This document shows positions 1-13,900 of a DNA stretch of 64,000 nt, in pieces (the stretch's first letter is position 1; the number at the start of each line of letters is the position of its first letter). The position numbers and the translations under genes are program-made. The stretch is from Enoplolaimus lenunculus (Eukaryota; Nematoda; Enoplea; Enoplida; Thoracostomopsidae): assembly GCA_030248215.1 (NCBI GenBank), contig JASANG010003582.1:287501-351500 (forward strand). The letters are read 5' to 3'. A model generated the notes under the pieces. That model was not told where the DNA came from. It was given only the letters and a program-made list of their open reading frames with translations, and ran no database searches.

Positions 1-415
1 TTAAGGGGCGTCCAGGTTTCTTGGAGGGTCTATAAAAGAGTAGGTTTAGATTCTAGATTTCGCCCATGTTACATTAAGGGGCGTCCAGGTTTCTTGGAGG
101 GTCTATAAAAGAGTAGGTTTAGATCTAGATTTCGCCCATGTTACATTAAGGGGCGTCCAGGCTTCTTGGAGGGTCTATAAAGGAGTAGGTTTAGATCTAG
201 ATTTCGCCCATGTTACATTTAGGGGCGTCCAGGTTTCTGGTGGGTGTATAAAACAGTAGGTTTAGATTCTACATTACATTTTTTGCTTACGATTAGGCTT
301 AGACTTAGGCTTAGGTTGAGAAATTCATTTTTACAACTTTTAGGTTTAGGCTTACGCTTAGGAATACGCTGAATCTGCAGTTACGCCCCTTAAAGTAACA
401 TTGGCCAATTGTTTT
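1..415 (-). mobile_element. TEL-A MITE with a terminal 72-bp tandem repeat
   Basis: A TEL-A element in reverse orientation. It ends at about 415 with CGCCCCTTAAAGTAACATTGGCC-like bases and has an interior of degenerate TTAGGC hexamers (about 285-370). Its other end is repeated in tandem: units start at 1, 74, 146 and 218 (period 72-73), each carrying GGGGCGTCCAGG, a TATAAAAGAGTAGG block and ATTTCGCCCATGTTACA. The array runs off the left edge, so its true copy number is unknown. The repeated unit is the MITE terminus itself, so this is probably a terminus amplified by unequal exchange or slippage. Confidence 0.75.
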
Positions 416-1983
416 ATAAGTTTTAACAATATTTTAGTTATAATATCATCCTTTCTAACGTCAAGCCAGAAAACTTGCGCATGAGTTTTCGCATAGGTGG
501 CTTTGTTAGCAAACTTAATAGTCACAAGAAACCCAATTTCAAACCAGTAAAAATGTCACAAATTGTAAAAACATTTTAACAAAATTCATGGTTTGAAATT
601 AAATCACGCTCTTGTACGCAGGTCTCTAATATTGTGCCGACCAGAACCAGACGCGGCGGATCCAGGAGCGGTTGGGGAATGTATTCCTTCACCAGAACTG
701 CTGTGCTGAGCGGAAAATTCTGGAATGCAAGCAGTTTATTTGACAATAGGTTTTCTAGTCCAATAGATGAAAACAATGGCGAGGTTATAACAGGAACTGA
801 AAATTTTTTGCACCTTCGGCGCAACTATTCAAACTTATTTCTTCCCCATGGAAAATCATGGATCAGTCACCAGTCATCAGATTAACCAGAGTATAACAAA
901 AACTCTTGCACGTGCAAAGCCGATTGACAGATCGGCCGTCACATTGATTTTGTGGCCCTCACTCCCGCGGCCCGACACTATTTGGGGGCCTCACTGGATT
1001 TATTGAGGGCGTCGGTGTACCGCACTCTGGGAGCTCGCATAGCGTCGCTTCAGCCCGGATGAATTCGCAAGTGATTAAAATTTTGACCACCTATGCTTTG
1101 TATAACAAATTGTTGTCAAACCAAGTCAGTTCACTTCCGAACAATAATTTAGGCTCAAGTGATCGAGGAGTGTCGCGATCTTATCTTTCAAGCCGAGAAA
1201 ACTACAAGAGCTCGCACGACTACATATTTTCAAACAATGGCAACTCTTGTCTCCCCCATACCTGCACAAGTAAGCCATTTTATCGAATAAGTTACATATT
1301 TTATTTTATTATAAATATATAATATATACTATATTATATATACGTATATATTTATTTATAAATTTATTTATATGTAATGATAATCTAGCATTCTACTCTT
1401 CAATACCCAGCAGTGGTAAAAATTCGAATTTTTCACTGATCAAATCGTAGTAGCAAATCGCACCAAAACAGCTGAATCGGATTGGGTTTATGTGTTGTAA
1501 CTCTTGGAATTTTCATTTTTATACAATTATAACCAATATGTGAGCGGAAAATAAAATATCAGCCGTGTGTGGAATGTGGGTGATCTTTATAGCTTACGCA
1601 TGCTTGAATAATTATATGCTAATCAAGCAAGTGCTATAGCTCCAGGTTTGAGTACGTATAGACAAACACGTAGTGAAAACTTTTTGAAAGCTTAAATTAA
1701 TATTCGGAGATTATGATTAATTTTAATATTGCAATTTAATTTATAAAAAATTGTTTGAGAGAAAGCAAGTAGCTGCAACGCTGAAATCACCAAACTATGC
1801 GACAATTCATTAGCTCTTGTACACTTATTCTCGCAGTTGTGGAATTTTTCAAATATTTGCATAGTTTTATTGTCAGGTTTAAAATTAGGTTAAGCAGTAA
1901 AGATTTAAACTTTAGGCGAGGGAGTACACAAGAGCTAATTTAATTTATATATATTTGAAAAAAGTTGTGTCAAATTTTTTTAG
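416..1983. other. No gene recognised; AT-rich tract and GC-rich patch
   Basis: No exon could be tied to a family here. A GC-rich patch lies at about 900-1060 and a TA-rich low-complexity tract at about 1290-1375. Short open frames at 634-885 and 1059-1322 show no domain. The RhoGAP gene must continue upstream of 1984 (its first visible exon starts in phase 0), but no F-BAR coding exon was found in this stretch. Confidence 0.5.
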
Positions 1984-4900
1984 TTAGAAGATTTACGAGA
2001 CTCGGCAAGAAGTTACAATGCCGGCTCAGAGTACATAAACTTCGTTAAACAACTACCGGTTCAAAATCGACCAAACGACGGGATGTATTTGTAAGTTTCG
2101 TTCAAATTTGAATTTAAAAATTTTAATAGTTGTTTCGCAATGCAGGGTTCACGTTATGGTTTCTAACACCAGAATTTTTATATTTGCTGACCGCAGCGAA
2201 AGATATTTATTAGAAGCCATTGAGCCCAAATGTCGGAGGTGGAACGTTTTCCGGCGGGACTGCAATAGAATAAGCTTAAGTTTTAGACTATTTTTTGCTT
2301 AGGCAAGCTTTGGCTTAGGTATAAGCTTATGCTTACGATTAGGTTGAGGCTTAGGCTTAGACTTAGACTTATGAACATACTTATACCACCCTATCGGCCC
2401 TATTCTAATTATTGGCCCCATTGGTTTGCGTGAAGTCTAGTTTTGTATCGAACGCAAGTTTTGCGTTCTGAAGTGGTTTTGAATGAAAGTCATTTTAATA
2501 ATGTATACGTCGTACGCATTTGCTACTCTAAGCAAATATCAATTCAGCATAGCCAGAAAATAAATTGCGTCATTATCAGTAAAGTTGAACCAACCAACAC
2601 CGATTGGATGTCAGTCGCGGGTTTGATCATATTGTTAAACTTTATTACACAGTCAAATTGGCCAAGGCGAATTAGTAGTGGCAAAGTATAGCAGTTTGGC
2701 CTACGATATATTAAGCCCTATTCACACGTGCAAGTTTTTGCTGCGCGAACTTGCAGCTACAACTTGCACTTGCAACTCTTGTCCAAAATCCTGTTCAAAA
2801 AACTAGCAGCTGAAACTAATTCATTAAAAATCACAGCTATGAATTTAGTTCACATGTGTGAATAACCATGAAGAATCAATGAACGTATTGCAGCCGCTTT
2901 CTTATTGGCTGATCAAAAAAATGCAAGTTCTGCGTGCAATTTGCAGATGCGACTTCTCGCAGCAAAAATTTGTACGTGTGAATAGGGCTTAACAGAATCT
3001 GTTTGCAAAACATTAATAAGGCTCTTATACAAATATGCAGCAAATTAACTAAAAATTTGAAATGAAACGTAAAGAACGCTTGAGCTTAGAAAACGTATTA
3101 TTAAATATCTTCAAGCATACTTGTTGTATAGTATGTTTTTTAGAAACAGTCAGAATTCAGTAGCTGAAGACTTGATAACTGCATTCAACGAAGAAAATCA
3201 GTTTTATGGTAATACGTACAGTAATGTTTCCCAGGCGTATTAAAAATAAATTAAATTTCGGGTGGGAAATGCAAAAGTTTAACAAAACGAGCATTGCGAG
3301 TGAGAAAAATTTTTACCCTCCTATGATACAGAAGGTTACTCGAAGCAGGCAAGGAACCGGCCCGGTTTGTTAGGGCCTGGACCCGGCCCAAGCCCATCAC
3401 CGTCGGCCTCATTTTTTGAGCACAAAGTATGAGGTCAACAAAATTTACTGGAGCCGGAGGTGAACCCAGAGGTGAGGCGAAATCACGTAGTTAAAGGACG
3501 TTTAATTTGTTAATGTTAGCAAATTTCTGTAATGTGTTGTTAAATCGTTTGGTTTTACGCTTAATATTTTTTACAAAACATCAGCAATTTTTTCCCAGAT
3601 AAAATTTTGTAAACTGTGCACAATTTCACTACCAAAATTGTCGGAACCTGCGACAAAAATTTTGCCGGACCGGAGCCGGACCTAAACTTTCAGCTTACGT
3701 TTGAGATAAAAAATTTAACACCGACAGAAATTAATCCCCTGATTTTTGCCCTATTACCACGAGATGATCCAATCCGATCCGTCCCGTTCCACGGACCCGC
3801 CCATTCTATTTCCCTCTGTGATGCTGTCCACCTTGAATCCAATTTACCCGAGCATGATTTCGCAGTAAACTCACATAAGTTTGAAATATCACGGCTTGTT
3901 TAACTTATCATAGATGCATTATGATTGCCTCAGTTTAACAATGTTTTCAGAAACAAACCACACCTTGTATAACATCTTATAGCTATGTATCAGCGTTTAC
4001 TAAACATCCAGTGATTATTTTTCGAGTAAACTTTAAACCCTTTTCCACTGGAATCATCGTTTTATAAAAGTTTTAGGCCAAGCTCCAAGCATAAATGGCT
4101 CAACGCTTACGTTGGACGAAGCTGCGAAATATAAAAGTGCGAGCAATTTGCAACACTTTTCAACAAGCACCGCAACTATTAATGGTTCAATTGACTCAGT
4201 CATTGAAGATCAGAATGGCGGCAGCGTGGCGTTACAACGAAACTATTCTGCGGAAACTTGTGCTGGCAATGATGAACGACAATCGCCGTTACCGTTTGGA
4301 CGAAGTAAGCTTACGTCCGCAACCGGATCGGAAACGGACGTCTTTCCTCATCGAGGCAAAAATTTATCTACGCCAATCTATGGTGCGTAAATTTTGTCTG
4401 CTCTCTCTCTAAAAGTCTTTCAATATTTACGATCTACGAACGATTCCCGGTCTGGTTACGTGGCTGATTTTCGTCTATGGAATAGATTTTTTTATAATTA
4501 TCTGATTTTCCGAAAGACCACAAGAAGAACCTAAACCAAATATGAAGGCAATTGTCATTTGTTGAATGGTAGAGCTTCAACTTATGCCTATAAACTTTGG
4601 CGTTGTTACTTTTGCGGATTTGGTTTGCGTCCTGGTTGGTTCCAACCAAAACGAACAGTTTCTATGATATAAAACCATAGTTGTTCTGAGGACGATAAAG
4701 TGTGACGTCAGTGCCGGATGATTAACGCAAACAATGCCCGTGTTTCGGGCTAACAAGCAATCCACAGCATTTCTGGCAGGCCGCAAATCATTTTAAAACT
4801 GGTTAAGTAAAATTAAGCCGCCCTTAATATAGTTTGTCGGTTTATTTATAATTTTTTGTGTCATTGTTAACCCCTTCTCACATTGAGTTGCCTGTAGGCA

Positions 4901-7900
4901 ACTGAGCGCAGTGTATATACGTTAAATAGTATATATCGCACCGTGTTTAACAATTGCAACACGTATACATAGTACTAAATCACCACAAGACGTGAGAGCC
5001 CCCTCGGGCTCGAGCGTCAAGCTCCTATAGCTGAGTGGTGATGGTATACGCCTCCCACTCCAGTCGCTGGAGTTCGAATCCTAGCATAAAAGTAGGTCTC
5101 ACGGGAAATAGAAAATATTCATGTGAGAAAGGGTTAAGGCACCATTTGTTACCTCTAAGATTAAAAAATGTATTTCTTTACAATAAAATATTAATTTAAC
5201 CTGTAGTTTAAGTCTTATTAAACATGTTATCGAAATCCAGTATCGTATAACATTATGTTTGGAGGGGCACCGAAGAGCAGCCCTTACAATTGCAACTCAA
5301 GATTGTTTACTTTTAGACCGATCCAATTTGGGGGACACCAGCCAAGTTTGGGGGCACGCCCCCCCTCCCCAATGCGCCCGGTGGGACACCCGTGGTATAT
5401 AACACCATCAAAGGCGAGTGTATTTTTTAGTACACTTTTCCACTTATTTTGTGTTTACATTTCATTGTTTTCATTTGAGTAATGTTATTTTAGTGGGACA
5501 TCGAAGCATTCGCCGGCCACGCCAAACCCTTCACAATCCAGCGTTACTGAGTCATCATTTGCAAAAAATTCATGTTCCAACGAAATGTGCTCAATGTAAC
5601 GCGTATACATTCTTTCAGACACTACAATGTGTCAAAGTACGTGATTAAACTATTTACAATATACACTATTTAGGCCTTTTACAGGCGTGGACCGTGTAAA
5701 GATCAGGGACAAATCGTATTTCTGTGGGACTGCAAGCAATAGAGTAAGCTTAAGCTTTGCACGACTCTTTTCGCTTAGGCTTAGGCTAACGTGTAAGCCC
5801 GTTCTTACGCTTAGGCTTAGGCTTCAGCTTAACCTTATTAATATAATACTGTTACGGCCTTGTTCTATACATTGGTCCAGGTGCGTAGCAAGAGGGTGTT
5901 TCTAGGGAAGGGCGCCTGGACTTAATGTAACGTGCAAAAAGTGTTTTGCTGTCGTTGCAACGAAATTTACTACTAAATTACATTTGGATGCTACCTTGCT
6001 TCGCTTGCAAACTTTTCTTCACAGATTACGTTTTTACGCACCTTAGCCTCAAAGTAATACGCCGTTCACAATAGTTTTGTCAACGGTGCCACAAAACATG
6101 CTATAGCCCAGGGCTATCACTAGGTTATCTTCAAAACGAGCACGTGATAGCCCTGTGCTATAATTGAGAAGAAACACGATTTTTGTCATATTTTAATGCA
6201 GGTTCTACCCTTTCTTTGAAATTATTAGATCCTACCAATAGGGGAGTATGGCGGGTGGCTGCTCCGGCCCTAGCTAGGCGAAAGTTATCATGCCCTATGT
6301 TGCCTATAGTTTATGCCGTGAAAATATATATGTACTGTAGTGACCCGAATAAGAGGAGACTGTTATTTCTTTCGCCTCTCCAGAGGTTACCCCCCTTGTT
6401 ATTCGGTTACGGACTGTTATTTATTTTTAACCCACGCTTCGCCGCCCTTCGTTACTGATATATATCCGGTACTGCAATTATCCGTTGAATTAAACGTTTA
6501 TTTGTCTTGTGTCAATAGTTTGAGCGATAATACAAGGTTATACTTAGGAATGTACTTTCAAAATTTAAGTACGCTTTAAAGTTTCGAACTCACGTTATTT
6601 GGTCCTGGAGTCATTATCCGCTTACGGACTCTTATTAGGGATACGGATTTCAATTGATTCGGACTAAAAAGGCAAACCCCCTCTTATTACCCCTCCCTCT
6701 TATTCGGGTCAATACAGTAAACAGAAAGAGGCACGCTTTTTAAAACCTTCAACACTGTAGGCCTACACCATTAATACGTCTGCAAAAATACAACTATGCA
6801 TATGTGCGAGGATAATCACCGGTTATACGAAAGAGTTCACACCCGTATGCCGAATTTTTTTCTCCTTCAAGGAATTCCATTGGTTCTGTATACCCTTTGC
6901 CGCCACAAGAGTTCTACTCGTCTGCTTACTTACCAATTTCATGCTTCTGGATCCGAGTCAATAATCCGAGTGAATATCACTTAAAAACTGTGTATAACAA
7001 TGACTGATTTATTATATGTACAAAGACTACCCTCACAGTGCCGTAGCCAGTTCACCTTGCTAGGAGGACTAATCATTGTTTTGGAATGACATACGAGTTT
7101 TCGATGACGTACATCCAAGGTTGAAAATTTCCTATGAATATAGGGCAAAATTCTCGCAGGAGTACTGCGCCCTCCTGTCAACACTCCTGGCTACGGGCCC
7201 GAAACTGTAGTCTTTCAAACTATTTCAGTGCAGTCTTTCGTGGCACAAAGTTTGTCTCGCATCAGTAAGCGACTTTTGTACGGGTACCACAACTTTGTCA
7301 GAATCTCAGGACGAGAGTAATACGGACACTTCACTATCGAGCCCTGATTACATCGTTTCTCGTCGATGTTCAATTATATCAGCAATGTCAAAAATGAGAA
7401 TTTTTGGTGTTCCACTTGACGAACAATTTCGCCAATACAACACGGCAGATGGAAAATGTTCAGTTTCCAGTGACAATGTGTCCGATTTTAGCGGTGTTGC
7501 ACTTGACGATATGACAGATAACAACAGCTGTGTTCCTTATATTGTTCGCGCTTGTATTGCTGAACTGGATCGATCCGGAATGAAAACTAAGGTATAACAA
7601 AGTGCACACAAAATTAAATTGTCTTAAAATTTCAATACTCTTACTTTCTTCAATTTTCAATGCATAAAGGTCTTCTATTTCAGACATTATTAGCTTTAAA
7701 TAGCTCAGAAATTTGTTTCTTAAATGGTTAAAACAGAATTGTCTTATATTCAAGAATTTGCTGTTGCCAATTAATAAGACACAGATTTCATTCTTTCAAT
7801 AAAAAGTTGTCTTATGATCAATGAAAGTTAAAAATTTTAGCAACACAAAGCAGTTAGCAGATTACTGTTAGAACAAGCACAAATTTAACACTATTCTTGT

Positions 7901-10900
7901 TTGCATAATTCAGTTTGATTATCAGTTTCGACAAAATTTGCTGACCTCTAGTAAATTAATTTTTTGTGATAAAATGATAAGGTTTATACCTTACAATTGT
8001 GCCCCTCAGACAATTTGTTATACAAAAATACAATATTTACCCTCACAAATTTTTTGTGACAAAACCTTACAATTTTTTCACTCAGAAAATTTTTTGATGA
8101 TAAAATAATACGTCAGCCCGCCTTCTCACCGTCAGATTTTTTTTGGATCCACCTCTGAAAGCTCATATTCTGACTTACATGAGCACACTTAAGTTAAAAA
8201 AAGTTTAATGTTTTACCTGAAAACAAGTGTTTAATATTAATTTTAAGCTTGAAATTATGTAATGTTTACCTTCTAGGGTTTGTATCGTGTTTGTGGCGTC
8301 AAACGTCAGATTGAGCATCTTTGCGAAAACTTTGAACGCAGCAAAGCTGTGGAGCTGGAACACGTGCCACCAGCGATTATTGCATCAGTCTTGAAACTCT
8401 ACTTCAGACAGGTTGTTTGTCTAAAAAGGCAATTAGACTCAGTTAATTTTTGAAAAAAACACCAAATACAGCGTATATCCGCTGAATCCAAGTCGATACT
8501 TTAAAATTAATATTAACCAAGTACCAAAACTAAGTACCAAACGAAAAGACTTGCCAGCATAAAATAAATTTAGAACATACTAACATCACTCTGCTACGGT
8601 GTTCACTGATATAAATCGTCCTGAAACATTGACAGTTACAACAATATCAACACGAAATCAAGTTTCAATTACTGCCGAATATTGAGGTTTTTAATTTTTA
8701 GAAATTTGCCAAAATTCACCAATTTATAGAGCAAAACAATGGTAAAGAACAGGGGCGGAACATTGTTACAAGCATATTCCTAAGCCTAAGCCTAAGCCTA
8801 AGCAAAGCGAAAAAATAGTGTAAAGCTTAAGCTTACTCTTTTCTAGTCCCACCGAAAAACGTTCCGCGCCTGATCTTTATATTGGCCGATCAAGCAAACG
8901 TTTGCTGCTACGTTTCCGTGTATTACAATGCATTATCTCGGGAAAGGGTTACTACTTGGTTCTTAGCTTTTTGCTTGTAAAACACAGATATTTGTATCAA
9001 TTACTTCAGCTTCCTGAACCACTACTAACATTCGATCTGTATCAACCGTTGATTGCATTAATGCGGGTAACAATAGAAATTATATATTTTATCTGTTCCT
9101 CCTACAAAATCGCATTAATGATAATTAAGCACTAAAATACAACTCTAAGGGTTGTGCTATACTCACCGGGTGCCACCGGACGACGCCGCGTGGCACCGCA
9201 CGCTGCCGGACGTCGATGCGCCGTACGCTGAAAAGCTTTCTGCACGCCGTCGGCGTCCGGCTCGATAAAGTATAGCGCAACCCTACGACTTAAAATACTT
9301 TGCGCAATCTATTAATGCATCAATCTCAACTCACAGTAGTGTCGAGTTATAAGCTGAATGGTTAGATTGTAAACAAGCTAGCGAATATTGTTTTACTTAA
9401 CCGATTGAAAGGTGTGCAATTTTACTCGTGTGGGTGCGTTAAACAGGACTGCATAAATACTAAATTTTATACTGGCGTTAAGTAGGGTTGATTTTGTCTA
9501 TTAAGAATAAACTAGTGAACAGCTTAAAGGCGCAGACTTTTACGGAGTTGTAGAAATATTATACTTGAACAAAATGTTTATTTACCGTAGTTTCGTCACA
9601 ATTTTTAGCTGTCTTTGCTACTCATGCTATAACTGGTAGGGTGGTTCCGGCTCCGGTACAAAAGTGACCCTCGATTTTGTGTACAGTGAAACTTTTTACA
9701 GCGGCTTTGGCAATTTCTTTAGAAATAATAAAATTTCAATGGAAATAGCGTTATTTGGTGATCTTGTTTGCGACTTTGATGTGATTCTTCAAGTTACATA
9801 GATTTCTCATAAAAGTAAGCAAAAAATTTTGACAACATTTTATACATAATTGCTAAAATTAGGCAAATTTTGACATTTTATTTCAACTGTTCGTTTTTGC
9901 CTCATTTCCGGCTCCGGCTTAATTTTGGCAATCTCCGACTGTGGCTTGGTTTTTAATACCACCGGTACCGGTTGCACTCGATCGCTCCGATTTGTGGTTG
10001 ATGAGGTAGGTTTAATGGAAACGATGTGGTTATGGTTATCGTATTTAAGGAAATGTCTTTTGGCTCCAGTATCGAAGAAGAAGCAAACAACGCAATGCGG
10101 ATTGCAAGCGTCGCTGAACTAAAACAGAACATTAAAAAACTTCCGATTGTTTATTATGAAACACTGAAAATGCTAATACTTCACCTAAAACGGTAAATTT
10201 CAGTTTTCGCATGTAAACTACAAAATACTCAAAAAAGAACGTAAATGCATTTTCTCACAGTATTTGCAGTATAATCAGGCTCGTATCCAGAGGGGACAGG
10301 TGGCTCTGCGATCCCCGCAAAAAACATTGGCTCTCTTTGGAAAATTTTCAACCTTGCTTGTGAGTAATCGCCTTGTTCGCAGCGAAGACTGCAAAGAACA
10401 AACGTATCGGAGTAATCATTTGGCAAATGATTTTCTGGGCTGCGATACTGTTGCAAGATAACCCACGGTACCCACGGATAAACGCAATCTGGGTAAAAAT
10501 CATTACCCGCTTACAGCTCTTGGTCGCTTATATGTTTTTCATATCCTATAGCATTGTTTTCAGGCTTACATGGTTCGAAGCTGACAATCAAATGAACTCT
10601 TGCAATCTCGGAATAGTATTTGGACCAAATTTGCTATGGAGCAGGTAAAATAATCGTCATTTCATATTGCCATTTTTACATTAACTACTGTGTAATGCGG
10701 CGTTCACGTTATAACTGGGGCAGCTTGGAACACGTTTTGTCCAAGTTGATTCGACGTCAACATAAATTTTGTGATCCGAATAGCGGATATGTAGACAAAA
10801 TGTGAATGTCATATGACATTGGCTTACAAATCACTAATGTCAAGCGATCATCGTATACAAATAACCATTTGTCATATGATACTGCGGGACATTTATGCGA

Positions 10901-13900
10901 ATATCATATGATATTCCAAAATTCTACTAAATATCATATGATATTTATACAGGACAATGGAATTTGTGCACGCTAAATAAAACAGTAAAAAGTCGGATAA
11001 TGCAGCATTAAATGATTTCGCAAGTCGAATTAGCTTCTACGATTCTGTTTCTCGCTAAGTTTTTCCCAAAATATATTCCTAAGTACAAATAATTCAAATT
11101 TGAAATTTTAGTATCATATGACATTCTACAGGACAATCAAGCTAGTTTACCACAACTTTGCAGACATTTTCAAACATATCATATGATACTCGCAGACAAT
11201 ATTTGGAATATCATATGATATTGCAGTACAAACAGTAGATGTCACATCAGGATAGCAGACAATTCAAATTTTTTGAATCTCATAGCTGATAAACGGTCAG
11301 ACAAAATGTTACCAGCTATAGTCATAGGGACAAAACGTGTTCCAGTCTGCCCCAGTTATAACGTCAACCCCGCATAAGTGTGTAAGTCAAGCGACAAAAA
11401 CCTTATTAACTTATATATGTTTGCTGAATAAGCCAATGAAGGATGCGTCCAGCTGTAAAAATGGGAAGAAAGCATTTAGCTTGTAAATACACAAAGTTGA
11501 CACATTTTGATCTGTGAAACGGAATTGTTTTCAGGGAAGAAGTCGATATTGGCCCGAGTATGAGCAGCTTATTGGAGTCGCCAATGCAAAACAAAGTGGT
11601 CGAAGCTTTAATTACGCACGCATACGTAAGCTTATATATATATTTTTAAACCGAATTCCACTATACACAAAGTGTGAACGAATGGTAAAAATATCGGAAA
11701 CGTAAAAGCGGGTACAAACAAAATTTTTAAAACAGCCAAGGAATGCAGTTTCAAATAATGTGTTCAATTTAGCGCAATTATACAGCTGTAATATAGCACA
11801 AACGTTCACTGTGTATTTCTAAATTTTGCAAAGAAACTCAAAGAATTCATTTGATGAAGCTTGAGAAGTATGAGTTTAATAATTATGGTATTCAATTTTT
11901 CATATTTTCAAATACCTAATTTGGCGCGTCCCAAATTGCCGGAAGCGCCGTGCAAAATCAGTTATTTGACCATTAGCCAATCGATTGATTGTGAACAGCG
12001 TTTGGAGGAGTTTATAAGAAGCTCAAATATACAAAAAAGTCTGAAATCCGACCATTTGAAGCGAACGCTGGCTAATGGAGATAACGAAAAAGGCCATTGC
12101 CTTAAAACTTGCTTAAATCCTTATTTTCGGAGCGGCTTCCCCCAACCAAATCAAGGGAAATCGGGCTCGGCAAACCTTGAATACTCTGCGGAAAACCTGG
12201 ATTCGCCACGGCGATAAGTGGCCTCCACCCTGTCATTTGGATCGAGCTCTCCTCTGACGCTGCTGTCCGTCGACAGGTAACGCCCGCCGGAGGGCCCCAC
12301 CATCAACCGTGACGCGGCACCGGATGACCTTAACATTATTATAAACCATAGCCTCATCCATATTGTTTGTACAGGAAATTTTTGACGTCGATCAAAGCAG
12401 TGAAAGAGACGCCTACAAACATATTGCCTGCGATTCAGATACAGAAACAAGTAAATAATATATCAATTTACGCAATATTTGGCATTCGTTGCTGTACTCA
12501 AAATGTTTTAAATTCTTTCCAATCATGAATTCCGTATAGAGACTGTTTGAAAATTGATACACAACTGCGTGAGACTTTGAAACTCATCGCTAAAACACCG
12601 ATGGTCAGCAGTTAACGTATTTCGTAATGGTCAAAAAATTTCCCTATCCGCATCTAAAACACTTGTCAATTAAATAAGGTTTACAAATGGTTGAAAATTA
12701 TTAACCGTTAACCCTTTAACTTATAGAGTATACTATGAGCAACTAAATACAAGTAATATATGAGCAACACAGACACTGTGAGCATAGTGTTTAACACTGC
12801 TAACATATACGTGCAGTGCAAAATCTATAAGACGTGAGAGCCCCCTCGGGCTCGAGCGTCAAGCTCCTATAGCTGAGTGGTCATCGTGAACGCCATCCAC
12901 CCGAGAGACTGGGGATCGAATGTTACCATGAAAGTGTATCTCATATGAAATTGAAAATATTCATGTGAGAAAGGGTTAATTATTGATAAGTTGATTGAAA
13001 ATGCACACGGCTACAGTAACCTAACCAGTTAAAGCAATACCAGTAGTAGGATTTTGAATATTTTAGGTTCAAAGCCGGTGGAAGACAAGTCGTTACTCGT
13101 CAGCGAACAACTTTCTGATTCGTCGTAAGATGTTATTATTTGTTGTCGTTTACAAGTTAATTTTTTATTGACACGCGCTGACTTTAAAATTGTGTTCGTC
13201 TGACCTCAACCTTAACTGTAACTCCTGGTTTACTGGACCCTGACCAATTAAACATCTTGGCTCCGCGCGTTGTAATAGTGTTTTTACTTATTGATGGTCG
13301 ATTTATACCCCCATTTAGAAAATCCTATATCCTCGCCTGTGTTGTTGCCATTTGCAAACTTCGTTGTTAGGTTAACAGCTAAAACTCTACACTCAAAATA
13401 TTTCTGATATTTAAGAAAAAATTCTTAAATTTAAGAAATATAATTAGCAAGGTGCACTGGAAAAATATTTGTTTTATAACAGAAAAATTTTCAGAAAAGT
13501 TTTGAAATAGTCTGAAAATAACCGTTTTCCAGCTATTTTTAGAAAAATTGTCTTAAGTATCAGAAAAGCGTTTCAGATTTGACACAGAAAATACTTTTCT
13601 AAATAAATTCAGAAATACTTTTTTGCGTGTAGAATCCAAGTCTATATTCTCAAATGTGTGTATCACCTATCACCAGTTGGTTTTACGTCTTGTAGCTTTA
13701 GAATTAATGGATGAAGGCATTCGAAATAAAACACGTTGTTTAGATTCTATTTGTCCTACTTCAGTGCAAATTCTGATGTTCGTAATTATAGCAGTATGTG
13801 AATTTGAAAACGTCTCACTAACTGGTGATAAGTGCTATACACACTTGAGAATATGGTTGCAAATGTGACACTTAATGTTTATCGTAACATCTGAAAGGTT

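Noticed and set aside
1-415. A chromosome end or telomere because of TTAGGC repeats
   Set aside because: The hexamers are degenerate, short and enclosed by MITE ends found at many internal sites.
634-885. 83-codon open frame as an upstream RhoGAP exon
   Set aside because: No F-BAR features and no supported splice sites in a phase that reaches 1984.
5010-5090. A functional tRNA-Gly gene
   Set aside because: Only the A and B boxes match; acceptor and anticodon stems do not pair well, and it lies inside a MITE with five other copies.
11861-12217. 118-codon open frame as a RhoGAP exon
   Set aside because: It overlaps a dispersed repeat and splice phases join 11625 directly to 12375.
13067-13128. 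Stop at 13126-13128 as the end of the RhoGAP gene
   Set aside because: A strong donor (GTAAGA) precedes it, and the next exons continue in phase to 16376; an alternative short isoform is not excluded.
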